Shown: positions 25,518 through 33,996, numbered from the stretch's first letter. The stretch is DNA of 64,000 nucleotides from Gemmobacter aquaticus (GCF_007859075.1 NZ_VOAK01000002.1:1-64000); one strand, 5' to 3'. Made by a program: numbers and translations. Notes: generated from the letters alone by a model not told the origin.

Positions 25518-25727
25518 ATGACGGACTGGACGGAAACCGAGCTCTCGGCGCTGCGCCGGGCCTATGCCAGCGGCACGACGCGGGTCAGCTATGATGGCAA
25601 GTCCTTGGACTATGGCTCGTCCGAGGACCTGCTGGGGCGAATCCGCACCATCGAGCGCGCGATTGCAGGCGTCGGCCGACCGCTGCCGGTGGCCGGGCTT
25701 GCGGGCTTCTCGCGCGGGGACCGGTGA
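25518..25727 (+). CDS. gpW-like head-tail joining protein
   Basis: The protein has 69 aa, start ATG 25518 (an in-frame ATG at 25506 is possible). The sequence MTDWTETELSALRRAYASG ... VSYDGKSLDYGSSEDLL matches the gpW pattern: helix, YDGKSLxY hairpin, helix. It lies between the terminase and portal genes, as in lambda-like heads, and overlaps the portal start. Confidence 0.82.
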   Translation: MTDWTETELSALRRAYASGTTRVSYDGKSLDYGSSEDLLGRIRTIERAIAGVGRPLPVAGLAGFSRGDR

Positions 25728-27250
25728 TGTCGGCGACCTGGTTCGACCATGCCATCGCAACCGTGGCGCCGCGCATGGCCGCGCGCCGCGTGATGGCACG
25801 GCAGGCCTTCGAGACCCTGACGCGCGGCTATGATGGCGCGGCGCGCGGGCGTCGCACCGAGGGCTGGCGTGCGCCGGGATCCTCGGCCGACACCGAGATC
25901 GGCGGCGCCGGGGCGCTGCTACGCGACCGGATGCGCGATCTCGTACGCAACAACCCGCATGCGGCAAAAGCTGTGGCCGTCCTCGTCAACAACATCATCG
26001 GCGCGGGCATCATGCCGCGCGCCGCCAGCGGCGACGACAAGCTAGACCAAACAGTTGACGCGCTATTCTCCCACTGGACGGCGGAGTGCGACGCCGATGG
26101 CCAGCTCGATTTCTACGGGTTGCAGACACTGATCTGCCGCGAAATGGTCGAGGCGGGCGAGGTGCTGGTGCGCCGCCGCTTGCGTCGATCGTCGGACGGC
26201 CTGCCGGTGCCGCTGCAACTGCAGGTGCTGGAGGCCGACTTCCTCGACGCCACCAAATCCGGCGCCCTCGGCGCGGGGCGGCTGGTGCAGGGGATCGAGT
26301 TCGACCCGGTCGGCAAGCGCCGGGCCTACTGGCTCCACGCGGAGCATCCCGGCGACGCCTATGGGGCCTTGCAGAACGGTCTGCAGAGTCGCCCGGTCCC
26401 GGCGGCCGAGATCGCCCATGTCTACGAGAAGCAGCGCACGCAGGCGCGCGGCGTTCCCTGGGGCGCGCCGGTGATCCGCAGTTTGCGCGATCTCGACGAT
26501 TACGAGGTGGCCGAACTCGTTCGCAAGAAGACCGAGGCCTGCGTGACCGCCATCGTCTTCGGTGATGACGAGGCGCAGCAGGGCATCGCGCCTTCCGTCG
26601 TTGATGCCGATGGTAACCGGGTCGAGCAGTTCGAGCCGGGGCTGATCGCCTATGCCCGTGGCGGCAAGGACATCCGGTTCAACCAGCCCGCTGCCACCGG
26701 CGGCTATGGTGAGTACAAGCGCGCGAGCCTGCACACGATCTCGGCCGGGTTCCGGGTGCCCTACGAGCTGCTGACCGGCGATCTCAGCCAGGTCAATTAC
26801 TCATCGATCCGGGCGGGGCTCGTCGAGTTCCGCCGCATGATCGACGCCGTCCAGTGGCAGCTCTTCATCCCGATGCTCTGCGCGCCGGTCTGGCGCTGGT
26901 TCACCGAGGCTGCATGGGCGGCGGGGCAGATCCCGACGCCGGACGTGCCGGTGGAATGGTCGCCGCCGAAGTTCGACGCGGTCGATCCCTACAAGGATGC
27001 GATGGCCGATCTGCTGGCGATCCGGACCGGCACGATGACGCTGGCGCAGGCCATCGCCCGGCAGGGCCACAACCCGGACGCGGTGCTGGCAGAAATCGCC
27101 GCGACCAACGCCAAGCTCGATGACCTCGGCCTCGTGCTCGACAGCGATCCGCGCCGCGTCACCAAGACCGGCAGCGCGCAGGCGGGCGATCCGGCCAAAG
27201 ACCCTGCCATTGACACGGCCGAACCCCAAACCGACGCAGAGGAGAACTAG
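25727..27250 (+). CDS. Phage portal protein, lambda family
   Basis: The protein has 507 aa, ATG 25727 overlapping the previous stop (TGATG); a GTG one codon earlier is possible. Features: LRDRMRDLVRNNPHAAKAVAVLVNNIIGAG in outline, IEFDPVGKRRAYWLH, HVYEKQRTQARGVPW, and GFRVPYELLTGDLSQVNYSS, all typical of lambda gpB-type portals. It forms the dodecameric channel for DNA packaging. The tail end is acidic. Confidence 0.93.
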   Translation: MSATWFDHAIATVAPRMAARRVMARQAFETLTRGYDGAARGRRTEGWRAPGSSADTEIGGAGALLRDRMRDLVRNNPHAAKAVAVLVNNIIGAGIMPRAASGDDKLDQTVDALFSHWTAECDADGQLDFYGLQTLICREMVEAGEVLVRRRLRRSSDGLPVPLQLQVLEADFLDATKSGALGAGRLVQGIEFDPVGKRRAYWLHAEHPGDAYGALQNGLQSRPVPAAEIAHVYEKQRTQARGVPWGAPVIRSLRDLDDYEVAELVRKKTEACVTAIVFGDDEAQQGIAPSVVDADGNRVEQFEPGLIAYARGGKDIRFNQPAATGGYGEYKRASLHTISAGFRVPYELLTGDLSQVNYSSIRAGLVEFRRMIDAVQWQLFIPMLCAPVWRWFTEAAWAAGQIPTPDVPVEWSPPKFDAVDPYKDAMADLLAIRTGTMTLAQAIARQGHNPDAVLAEIAATNAKLDDLGLVLDSDPRRVTKTGSAQAGDPAKDPAIDTAEPQTDAEEN

Positions 27251-27254
27251 GGCC

Positions 27255-29288
27255 ATGCCCGACACGATCATGGCGGCTCCGGTCGCCCTGCCGATGCAGC
27301 TGCGGCGCGCGCCCATCCTGCCCGCGACCGTCAATTCCGAGGCGCGCTCGGTCGACGTGGTCTTCACCACCGGCGCGGCCGTCCGGCGGCGGCGCTGGAC
27401 CGGCTGGGACACCTCGGTGCCCTTCGACGAGATCCTCGAGGTGAGCGACAGGGCGGTGGACCTCACGCGCCTCAACGCCGGGGCCCCGGCGCTCGACAGC
27501 CATTCGGTCTGGTCCTCCTACTCGCAGGTGGGCGTGGTCGAACGCGCCTGGATCGAGGGCAAGGAAGGCAAGGCCACCATCCGCTTCCCGCGCGAGGGGC
27601 TCGACCAGGCCGCCGACCGCATGTTCGGCCTGATCAGCGACGGCATCATCCGCAACGTCTCGGTCGGCTATTCCATCGAGCGGGTGAAGGTGGTCGAGCC
27701 CGCCGCGAAGGGTGAGGTCGAGCAGCGCATCGTCGAACGCTGGACCCCGCTCGAGGTCAGCTTCGTGACCGTTCCCGCCGATCCCCGCGCACAGGTACGT
27801 GCGGCCGATCAGGCCAGCTATCCCGTCGAGATCGTCGACACCCGCATGCAAAAGGAGGCATCCATGCCTGAGAGCACGACCATCGTGGCTGGGGATGTCC
27901 CCGCCAGCACCGAGACCCGCCAGCAGCCTGTCGCGGCCCCGGCGCAACCCGAACCGACGACTGCGCGCATGCCAGACCCGGCGCCTGCGCCCGACAGCGA
28001 GGCCATCGCAACCCGCGCCCGCGAGGCCGAGCGCGACCGGGTGTCCACGATCTACGATCTGACCGGCCGTCTGAACCTCGAGCGCAACTTCGCCGAGGAT
28101 CTGGTCAAGCGTGGTGTCAGCGTGGACGAGTCCCGTCGCCTGATCCTCGACCAGGTCGCCGCCAAGTCCGACGAAACCCGGACCTTCCCCCATGTCTCGG
28201 TCCCCCTCGGCGGCCGCGACGAGCGCATCACCCGCCGCGACGCCGTGGCGAACGCGCTGCTGCATCGCTACAGCCCGACGCTGTTTCCGTTGGAAGACGC
28301 CGCGCGCCAGTATCGCGGTATGACGCTGCTGGAACTCGCCCGTGAAAGCCTCGGCAATGCCGGGGTGAACACGCGGGGGCTGTCGCGCGACGAGGTCGCG
28401 ACCCGGGCGCTGCATTCGACCTCGGACTTCCCCGAGATCCTGTCGGCCGTCACCAACAAGACCCTGCGCCAGGCCTATGACGCCTATCCCCGGACCTTCG
28501 CGCTCTTCTGCCGTCAGGTGCTGGCGACCGACTTCAAGTCGATGCACCGGGTCCAGCTTGGCGAAGCGCCCCAGCTTCTGGAAGTGGGCGAAAGCGGCGA
28601 GTTCAAGCGCGGGACGCTCGGGGAGTCGAAGGAGAGCTACAAGGTCAAGACCTATGGCCGGGTCGTCGCCATCACCCGGCAGGTGCTGATCAACGACGAC
28701 CTCGACGCCTTCACACGGATCCCGGCGATGTACGGCAACTCCATCGCGCAGCTGGAAAGCGACGTGGTCTGGGGCATCATCACCGCGAACCCCGCCATGG
28801 CCGATGGCAACGCGCTGTTCCATGCCACCCATAAGAACCTGGCCGGGACGGGGGCTGCACTGGACGTGGCGAGCGTCGGCTCGGCGCGGGCGGCGATGGC
28901 GCTGCAGACCGGTCTCGACAAGAAGACCGTGTTGAACATCCGCCCCGCCTTCCTGATCGTGCCCGCGGCCCTTGAACTGAAGGCCGAGCAACTGGTCGCC
29001 CAGAACCTCGTGCCTGCGGACAGCGCCAAGGTGGTGCCGCAGTCGATCCGCACCCTCTCGCCGATCAGCGAGCCGCGTCTCGATGCGGCCAGCGCCACCT
29101 CCTGGTATCTGGCGGCCTCGCCCAATCAGATCGACACCATCGAATACGCCTATCTCGAGGGCCAGCAGGGCGCCTACATCGAGACCCGCAACGGCTTCGA
29201 CGTCGACGGCGTCGAGATCAAGTGCCGCCTCGACTTCGGCGCCAAGGCCATCGACTGGCGCGGTCTCTACAAGAACCCCGGCGCGTAA
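27255..29288 (+). CDS. Prohead protease - scaffold - major capsid fusion protein
   Basis: The protein has 677 aa. Residues ~1-190 are an S78-type prohead protease (His83 in LDSHSVWSS, Ser136 in NVSVGYSIE). A P/A/E-rich scaffold segment follows (~205-265), then the major capsid domain (~300-677; FPEILSAVTNKTLRQAYDA, KVKTYGRVVAITRQVLINDD, SDVVWGIITANPAM), of the Mu gpT-like type. Natural fusions of this kind are known in NCBI families. An internal ATG at 27864 (residue 204) has a near-perfect AAAGGAGG ribosome site, so a second, protease-free product is likely. The protein is cleaved to free the mature capsid. Confidence 0.92.
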   Translation: MPDTIMAAPVALPMQLRRAPILPATVNSEARSVDVVFTTGAAVRRRRWTGWDTSVPFDEILEVSDRAVDLTRLNAGAPALDSHSVWSSYSQVGVVERAWIEGKEGKATIRFPREGLDQAADRMFGLISDGIIRNVSVGYSIERVKVVEPAAKGEVEQRIVERWTPLEVSFVTVPADPRAQVRAADQASYPVEIVDTRMQKEASMPESTTIVAGDVPASTETRQQPVAAPAQPEPTTARMPDPAPAPDSEAIATRAREAERDRVSTIYDLTGRLNLERNFAEDLVKRGVSVDESRRLILDQVAAKSDETRTFPHVSVPLGGRDERITRRDAVANALLHRYSPTLFPLEDAARQYRGMTLLELARESLGNAGVNTRGLSRDEVATRALHSTSDFPEILSAVTNKTLRQAYDAYPRTFALFCRQVLATDFKSMHRVQLGEAPQLLEVGESGEFKRGTLGESKESYKVKTYGRVVAITRQVLINDDLDAFTRIPAMYGNSIAQLESDVVWGIITANPAMADGNALFHATHKNLAGTGAALDVASVGSARAAMALQTGLDKKTVLNIRPAFLIVPAALELKAEQLVAQNLVPADSAKVVPQSIRTLSPISEPRLDAASATSWYLAASPNQIDTIEYAYLEGQQGAYIETRNGFDVDGVEIKCRLDFGAKAIDWRGLYKNPGA

Positions 29289-29290
29289 GG

Positions 29291-29578
29291 TCAGATGAGG
29301 CCGTAGAGATCGCGGCGTCCGTGCACGGCGCGGACGATCTCGATGTCGTCGCCGACGATCCGGTAGAGCAGCAGATAGGACCCGCTCACCAGATAGCGCA
29401 GCCCGGGGCGGATATCGTCCCGGGCCGGGCCCATCTGCGGATTGTCCGCGAGGTGGCTGGCGACCTCGTCCAGCCGGTCGAGCACGCGGTCGGCGGCGGA
29501 CGGATCGTCCTCGGCGATGTGCGCCCAGATCTCGATCAGGTCTTCGCGGGCCGCCCGCGCGAAGAAGATCCGCGGCAT
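29291..29578 (-). CDS. ParE/RelE-family toxin
   Basis: The protein has 95 aa: FFARAAREDLIEIWAHIAEDD at the N-terminus, then GLRYLVSGSYLLLYRIVGDDIEIVRAVHGRRDL, the usual ParE end. It lies after its antitoxin gene (29584-29823), antisense to the late operon and between capsid and the next head gene. ParE toxins act on DNA gyrase; here it may stabilise the prophage or trigger abortive infection. Confidence 0.87.
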   Translation of the reverse strand: MPRIFFARAAREDLIEIWAHIAEDDPSAADRVLDRLDEVASHLADNPQMGPARDDIRPGLRYLVSGSYLLLYRIVGDDIEIVRAVHGRRDLYGLI

Positions 29579-29583
29579 GCGTG

Positions 29584-29823
29584 TCAGGACGCGCTTCTGC
29601 GGTTCCGGGCTTCGCGCTTGATGTCAGTCATGGTCGTGCCGGCCTCCGCGCGTCCGCTGGCGACGCCTTCGTCCCAGAGTTCGCCGACAATCCGCCGCGC
29701 CCGCCACTCGCGCAGCGCCTCGCGGACCACTTCGCTCGACGAGGCATAGGCGCCACTGCCCACCGCCTCCTGCAGCAGAGCGGCATGCTCGTCGGTGATG
29801 GAAATGCTGATCTTTCCGGCCAT
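29584..29823 (-). CDS. ParD-family antitoxin (ribbon-helix-helix)
   Basis: The protein has 79 aa, start at 29823 behind AGGAGG. The N-terminal ribbon-helix-helix is KISISITDEHAALLQEAV ... SSSEVVREALREW, followed by a flexible toxin-binding tail (ASGRAEAGTTMTDIKREARN). It precedes the ParE gene by 5 bp and would repress their shared promoter. The pair lies antisense within the head genes. Confidence 0.87.
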   Translation of the reverse strand: MAGKISISITDEHAALLQEAVGSGAYASSSEVVREALREWRARRIVGELWDEGVASGRAEAGTTMTDIKREARNRRSAS

Positions 29824-29894
29824 GTCCGATCCTCCTGCCGCAAAGGTAGGAAAAATTCGCACCACGCGCAACTGTCACCAGAAGGGACACCCCG

Positions 29895-30230
29895 ATGAAA
29901 AACTACGTCCAGCCCGGCAACACCATCACCCTGACCGCGCCCTATGCCGTCACCTCCGGCGATGGGCTGCTTGTCGGCTCCATCTTCGGCGTCGCCGCTG
30001 GCACCGCCGCCGTTGGCGAGGCGGTCGAGGCCGCGCTCACCGGCGTCTACGATCTGAAGAAGGTCGCATCGCAAGCCTGGACCGCGGGCGACAAGGTCTA
30101 TTGGGACAACACCGCAAAGGAAGCGACCAAGACCACCACCTCGAACACCCTGATCGGCGTGGCTGTGGTCGCAGTGGCGGGCGGCGCAGGCGATACCATC
30201 GGCCGGGTGCGCCTGAACGCGAGCTTCTGA
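29895..30230 (+). CDS. Capsid-associated protein, DUF2190 type
   Basis: The 111-aa protein begins MKNYVQPGNTITLTAPYAVTSGDGLLVG, the hallmark of DUF2190 proteins (RecA/RadA-like phage head or decoration proteins), and ends GDTIGRVRLNASF. It probably decorates the capsid surface. It follows the toxin-antitoxin insertion; its stop overlaps the next start (TGATG). Confidence 0.85.
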   Translation: MKNYVQPGNTITLTAPYAVTSGDGLLVGSIFGVAAGTAAVGEAVEAALTGVYDLKKVASQAWTAGDKVYWDNTAKEATKTTTSNTLIGVAVVAVAGGAGDTIGRVRLNASF

Positions 30231-30541
30231 TGAACGCCTTCGCCACCGCGCTCAGTGCGCTCTTCGCCGATCCGAACATCGGTCGCGACGCGGTCTATAT
30301 CGCCGATGGCGGCGCGCCCCAACTGGTGCGCATCGTCGCCCGTCGCGCCGATGCGGTCACCGACTTCGGCGATGCCCGGCTCTGGTCCGAAACTACGCGC
30401 ATCGACCTGCGCGTGGCCGAGGTGCCAGCCCCGCGCCCCGGCGACCGCATCGAGATCGACGGCGACGCCTTCCTCATCCAGGGCGAGCCTGTCCGCGACC
30501 GCGAGCGGCTGGTCTGGACCGTAGACTTGCGCCCGGTTTGA
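30230..30541 (+). CDS. Head-tail joining protein (gpFII-like), putative
   Basis: The 103-aa protein, start 30230, has a beta-rich C-terminal part (RPGDRIEIDGDAFLIQGEPV, then RERLVWTVDLRPV), typical of small neck proteins such as lambda gpFII. It lies between the DUF2190 gene and the DUF6441 gene. No motif is decisive; the call rests on length, fold type and order. Confidence 0.65.
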   Translation: MNAFATALSALFADPNIGRDAVYIADGGAPQLVRIVARRADAVTDFGDARLWSETTRIDLRVAEVPAPRPGDRIEIDGDAFLIQGEPVRDRERLVWTVDLRPV

Positions 30542-30546
30542 CCGTG

Positions 30547-31176
30547 ATGAAGCTCAAGCTCGACATCGATCCCGACATCGTCGCGATGATGGCGGCCGAG
30601 GTCGCGGCGGGCGAACGCGCGGTCTCGGCCGCAATCCGCGAGGCCGGGACAGGGCTGAAGGCCGCCTGGCGGCTGCAGATCACCGGCGCGGGGCTCGGGG
30701 CCCGGCTTGCCCGCGCCATCCGGTCGGAGCAGTTCCCCAAGGCCAAACCCAGCCTGAATGCGGCGACCGTGGTCTGGTCCAATGCCCCGGTCATCGTCGG
30801 CGCCCATGACACAGGTCCGCTGATCCGCTCGAAGAACGGCCTCTGGCTGGCGATCCCCACACCTGCTGCAGGCAAATCCTTGCGGGGCGGTCGGATCACG
30901 CCCGCCGAATGGGAACGCCGCACCGGTCTGCGCCTGCGCTTCGTCTATCGCCGCAGGGGCCCGAGCTTGCTGGTGGCCGAGGGGCGGCTGAATACGAAGG
31001 GCCGCGCCGTGGCGTCAAAGTCGAAAACCGGCCGTGGCGTCGTGACGGCACCGATCTTCTTGCTTGTGCCGCAGGTCAAGCTGCCGAAGCGGCTGGATCT
31101 GACACGGGATGCAGAGCGCGCGGTAGATGGCGTGCCGGGGCGGATTGTGGCGAATTGGGTGGAGGCCAAGGTGTGA
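30547..31176 (+). CDS. DUF6441-like neck or tail protein
   Basis: The protein has 209 aa from ATG 30547 (TTG 30538 would add 3 residues). LKAAWRLQITGAGLGARLARAIRSE and GPLIRSKNGLWLAIPTPAAGK, with FVYRRRGPSLLVAEGRLN, match what I recall as DUF6441. By position it may be the neck or tail-completion protein (gpZ/HK97 gp10-like role). A reverse-strand toxin-antitoxin pair follows. Confidence 0.8.
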   Translation: MKLKLDIDPDIVAMMAAEVAAGERAVSAAIREAGTGLKAAWRLQITGAGLGARLARAIRSEQFPKAKPSLNAATVVWSNAPVIVGAHDTGPLIRSKNGLWLAIPTPAAGKSLRGGRITPAEWERRTGLRLRFVYRRRGPSLLVAEGRLNTKGRAVASKSKTGRGVVTAPIFLLVPQVKLPKRLDLTRDAERAVDGVPGRIVANWVEAKV

Positions 31177-31190
31177 TCACCACCCGCCCA

Positions 31191-31481
31191 TCAGTAGCCA
31201 GCCTCGCGCTGATGGCGCACCGCCAAGACCACCGCCGTTTCACCATCAAACCGATAAAGCGACACATAGCCACTGTCGCCAAAGGTAATGAACCACTCGC
31301 GGAATTCCGGTTCCATGTCCTCGACCGGCCGCCCGGCACCGGGCTGATCGCGCAGGATGTTCATGCCCTCGCGGATGGATTTGGCCGCACGGCGGGCGGC
31401 CTCAGGGTTCTTCTCGGCAAGGAAGCGGTAAAGCCGTTCGACATCCCGCAGCGCGGCTGGCGACCAGATCAGTTGTGGCAT
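31191..31481 (-). CDS. ParE/RelE-family toxin (second module)
   Basis: The protein has 96 aa: MPQLIWSPAALRDVERLYRFL ... RRAAKSIREGMNIL, then GYVSLYRFDGETAVVLAVRHQREAGY, the ParE fold pattern. It overlaps the antitoxin gene (31469) by 13 bp, so the two are coupled. The pair is antisense to the late operon, between a neck gene and a tail gene. Confidence 0.87.
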   Translation of the reverse strand: MPQLIWSPAALRDVERLYRFLAEKNPEAARRAAKSIREGMNILRDQPGAGRPVEDMEPEFREWFITFGDSGYVSLYRFDGETAVVLAVRHQREAGY

Positions 31482-31753
31482 TCAGGAGCTGCCGCCTCTT
31501 CGCCTGCTTCCAGTTTGGCAAGCCAGGCATCGGCTTCGTCATGCGTGACGTGTTTGCCGGTCGCCTGAAACTCTTCCCAAGCCTGAAGCCCGGCCTGCCG
31601 GAACGCTTCGCGCTTCTCCTCGCGATCGACGAACTGCGCCACGGCCTCACGCAGCATCCAATGGGTGGAGCGGTCCTTTGCATCCGCCAACCGTTTGAGG
31701 CGGTCACGAGTATCCTGATCGAGCTTCACGGCGATGGGGCGGACGGCGTTCAT
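31469..31753 (-). CDS. CopG/RHH-type antitoxin (second module)
   Basis: The protein has 94 aa, start at 31753. The N-terminal ribbon-helix-helix is AVRPIAVKLDQDTRDRLKRL, followed by RSTHWMLREAVAQFVDREE, and then a helical toxin-binding tail. It lies upstream of the ParE-type toxin, sharing 13 bp. A TATGCT -10 candidate is visible in the 60 bp upstream on the minus strand, so the module probably has its own promoter. Confidence 0.85.
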   Translation of the reverse strand: MNAVRPIAVKLDQDTRDRLKRLADAKDRSTHWMLREAVAQFVDREEKREAFRQAGLQAWEEFQATGKHVTHDEADAWLAKLEAGEEAAAPECHN

Positions 31754-31842
31754 GGGTACGGCTCCGGGCGAGTATTCATGGGTATTACCTTTAGCATATC
31801 GCTGACTGTCGCAGAAGTCACAATTGAGCCAAGGGCCACCGA

Positions 31843-32262
31843 ATGCCAACTTCTCGCGAAACCATCCTCACCGCGCTGCATGCGCGGCTCTCGGCGCTGC
31901 CCGCGACCGCCCTGCGCGGTGACGTGCTGCCCGAGCGCGTGCCCGCCGCTGGCCTCCTGATCCTGCGCGACGGCGAACCCGGCGAGCCCGAGGTGACGCT
32001 GTCGCCCCTGCGCTACCACTACCAGCATCGCACCGAGATCGAGGCGGTCGTGCAGGGCGCCGCCCGAGACGTCGCCTTCGACACCCTCTGCGCTGGCATT
32101 GGCGCGGCGCTTGCCGCTGACCGCACTCTGGGCGGCCTCTGCGACTGGGTCGAGGCGGAAGCGCCGCGTCCGGTCGATCTGGCCGTGGAGGGTGCCGCGA
32201 GCCTGAAGGCGGCCGTGATCCCGGTGGTGTTGCATTATTCAGCGGCCGATCCGCTCGGCTGA
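31843..32262 (+). CDS. Tail terminator/completion protein (DUF3168-like)
   Basis: The 139-aa protein (TSRETILTALHARLSALPAT, then TEIEAVVQGAARDVAFDTLC) has the alpha/beta plan of tail terminator proteins (lambda gpU, DUF3168). It caps the tail tube and joins it to the neck. Its promoter-proximal neighbour is the antisense antitoxin gene, and the tail tube gene follows after about 120 bp. Confidence 0.72.
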   Translation: MPTSRETILTALHARLSALPATALRGDVLPERVPAAGLLILRDGEPGEPEVTLSPLRYHYQHRTEIEAVVQGAARDVAFDTLCAGIGAALAADRTLGGLCDWVEAEAPRPVDLAVEGAASLKAAVIPVVLHYSAADPLG

Positions 32263-32381
32263 TACCGGCAGCGGGCCCCATCCTGCGTTCGGCGGGACGA
32301 AAGTCCACCGGACCTTTGTCTGATCCGCCTCACTCCACCACCGATCCGCTCGGCTGACCCCACTCACCACAGGAGAACACG

Positions 32382-33320
32382 ATGGCACGAGCCCATGGGG
32401 CGCGGGCGCAGATGGCGCTTGCGTTCGAGAACGTCTATGGCACCCCGCCCGCCTCGGGCTATCGAACGGTGCCGTTTGCCAGCACCACGCTCGGCTCCGA
32501 ACAGCCTCTGATCGCCTCGGAACTGCTGGGCCAGGGGCGCGACCCGCTGGCCCCGATCAAGGATGCGGTCACCGCAGACGGCGATGTCGTCGTGCCGATC
32601 GACGTCGAGAACTTCGGCCTCTGGCTGAAGGCGGCTTTCGGCGCGCCGGTCACGTCGGGCACCACGCCCAAGACCCACACCTTCCAGTCCGGCAACTGGA
32701 CGCTGCCGAGCATGGCCATCGAGACGGCCATGCCCGAGGTGCCGCGCTATGCGATGTACACCGGCTGCGTCTGCGATCAGCTGTCGTGGCAAATGGCGCG
32801 GTCGGGGCTGCTGACCGCGACGGCCCGACTGGTGGCGCAGGGCGAGAACGTCGCGGCCACAACAGCCGCTGGCACGCCCACGTCGCTGGCCCTGCAGCGG
32901 TTCGGACATTTCAACGGGGCGATCACGCGGAACGGCACGTCGCTCGGCAACGTCATCTCGGCCGAGGTGACCTATTCCAACGGCCTCGACCGGATCGAGA
33001 CCATCCGCAACGATGGCCGGATTGAAGGGGCCGACCCGGGCATGGCCGCCCTGACCGGCCGGGTGGAGGTGCGATTTGCCGACACCACCCTGATCACGCA
33101 GGCCATCGACGGCACGCCCTGCGAGCTGGTCTTCGCCTGGAACCTCGGCGCCAACGCCAGCTTCACCTTCACCGCGCACGCCGTCTACCTGCCGCGCCCC
33201 CGGATCGAAATCCCGGGCCCGCAGGGCATTCAGGCCACTTTCGACTGGCAGGCGGCCAAGGCCACCAGCCCCGCCCGGATGTGCACCGCCGTCCTCGTCA
33301 ACACTGTCGCAACCTATTGA
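32382..33320 (+). CDS. Phage tail tube protein
   Basis: The protein has 312 aa with AGGAG before ATG 32382. N-terminal GARAQMALAFENVYGTPPASGYRTVPF and the inner beta strands (GLWLKAAFGAPVTSG; LSWQMARSGLLTATARLVAQG) are typical of lambda gpV/T5-like tube proteins. The C-terminal part (TFTAHAVYLPRPRIEIPGPQGI) ends the beta-barrel. Its position before the chaperone and tape-measure genes supports the call. Confidence 0.85.
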   Translation: MARAHGARAQMALAFENVYGTPPASGYRTVPFASTTLGSEQPLIASELLGQGRDPLAPIKDAVTADGDVVVPIDVENFGLWLKAAFGAPVTSGTTPKTHTFQSGNWTLPSMAIETAMPEVPRYAMYTGCVCDQLSWQMARSGLLTATARLVAQGENVAATTAAGTPTSLALQRFGHFNGAITRNGTSLGNVISAEVTYSNGLDRIETIRNDGRIEGADPGMAALTGRVEVRFADTTLITQAIDGTPCELVFAWNLGANASFTFTAHAVYLPRPRIEIPGPQGIQATFDWQAAKATSPARMCTAVLVNTVATY

Positions 33321-33331
33321 GAAGGCCCGTC

Positions 33332-33769
33332 ATGCTGACCCTCGATCTTTCGAACGCGCCGCAGTGGTGCGACCTCATCCCCGGAGTGCGTGTCCGGCTC
33401 CGCCCGCTGACCACCGCACTCATGGTCTCCGCGCGGGGCGATCCCTCGATTGCCGACCTGCCCGAGGGGGCGGCGACCGAGGAGGCGGCACTCGCCATGG
33501 CCAGGGCGCTGGCGCGGCGTGCGATCCTCGAATGGGAGGGGATCGGCGATGCGGATGGCAATCCCATCGAGCCAAGCCCAGAGGCCATCGACGCGCTTCT
33601 CGACCTCTGGCCCGCCTTCGAGGCGTTCCAGACGCTTTACGTCGCCAAGGCCCTCCTGCTGGACGCGGAAAAAAACGCCTCCGCGCCCTCGCCGACTGGT
33701 CCTTCGGTGGGGGCGAAGGCTACTGCGCGGCCTGCGGAACAACCTGTCCCGACTGCCCCGCACGGCTGA
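33332..33769 (+). CDS. Tail assembly chaperone, zero-frame product (gpG-like)
   Basis: The protein has 145 aa, start 33332. The first ~115 residues are helical and negatively charged (LPEGAATEEAALAMARALARRAI; EAIDALLDLWPAFEAFQTLY), typical of gpG-type chaperones, which coat the tape measure during tail assembly. The last 30 residues after the slippery site look like filler. At 33670-33676 the sequence A AAA AAC allows a -1 shift into a longer product of 221 aa. Confidence 0.82.
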   Translation: MLTLDLSNAPQWCDLIPGVRVRLRPLTTALMVSARGDPSIADLPEGAATEEAALAMARALARRAILEWEGIGDADGNPIEPSPEAIDALLDLWPAFEAFQTLYVAKALLLDAEKNASAPSPTGPSVGAKATARPAEQPVPTAPHG

Positions 33770-33996
33770 ACCGGCCGCTGACCATCGAAGGCGCGCAGGT
33801 CTGGGACCTGGCGCAGCGCCTTGGCGGGCAGATGCGCGTCATCCCCGGCGCGGTGATCGGCTGGGACATGGGCGCGGCGCTGGCCTTGGGCGCGGCCCTC
33901 GGCATCTCTGCACCCGCCATCGCCGAACTGCTGCCCGCCCTCGAGGCGGTGATGGTCCGCCGCGTCAACGAGCAGATCGCGGCGAGCCGCGACTGA
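33676..33996 (+). CDS. -1 frameshift extension of the tail chaperone (gpGT-like)
   Basis: This frame has no good start of its own at its beginning and joins the upstream gene through slippage on A AAA AAC. The encoded part begins RLRALADWSFGGGEGY, with a Cys pair cluster (CAACGTTCPDC) followed by LTIEGAQVWDLAQRLGG and a helical end (AELLPALEAVMVRRVNE). I recall the same two-frame organisation in related phages, where the second part is often annotated as a separate gene. The fusion ends 28 bp before the tape measure gene. Confidence 0.8.
   Translation, partial: RLRALADWSFGGGEGYCAACGTTCPDCPARLNRPLTIEGAQVWDLAQRLGGQMRVIPGAVIGWDMGAALALGAALGISAPAIAELLPALEAVMVRRVNEQIAASRD

Noticed and set aside
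27159-28991. 610-aa minus-strand frame opposite the capsid gene
   Set aside because: Antisense shadow of the protease-capsid fusion; no domain pattern and no ribosome site.
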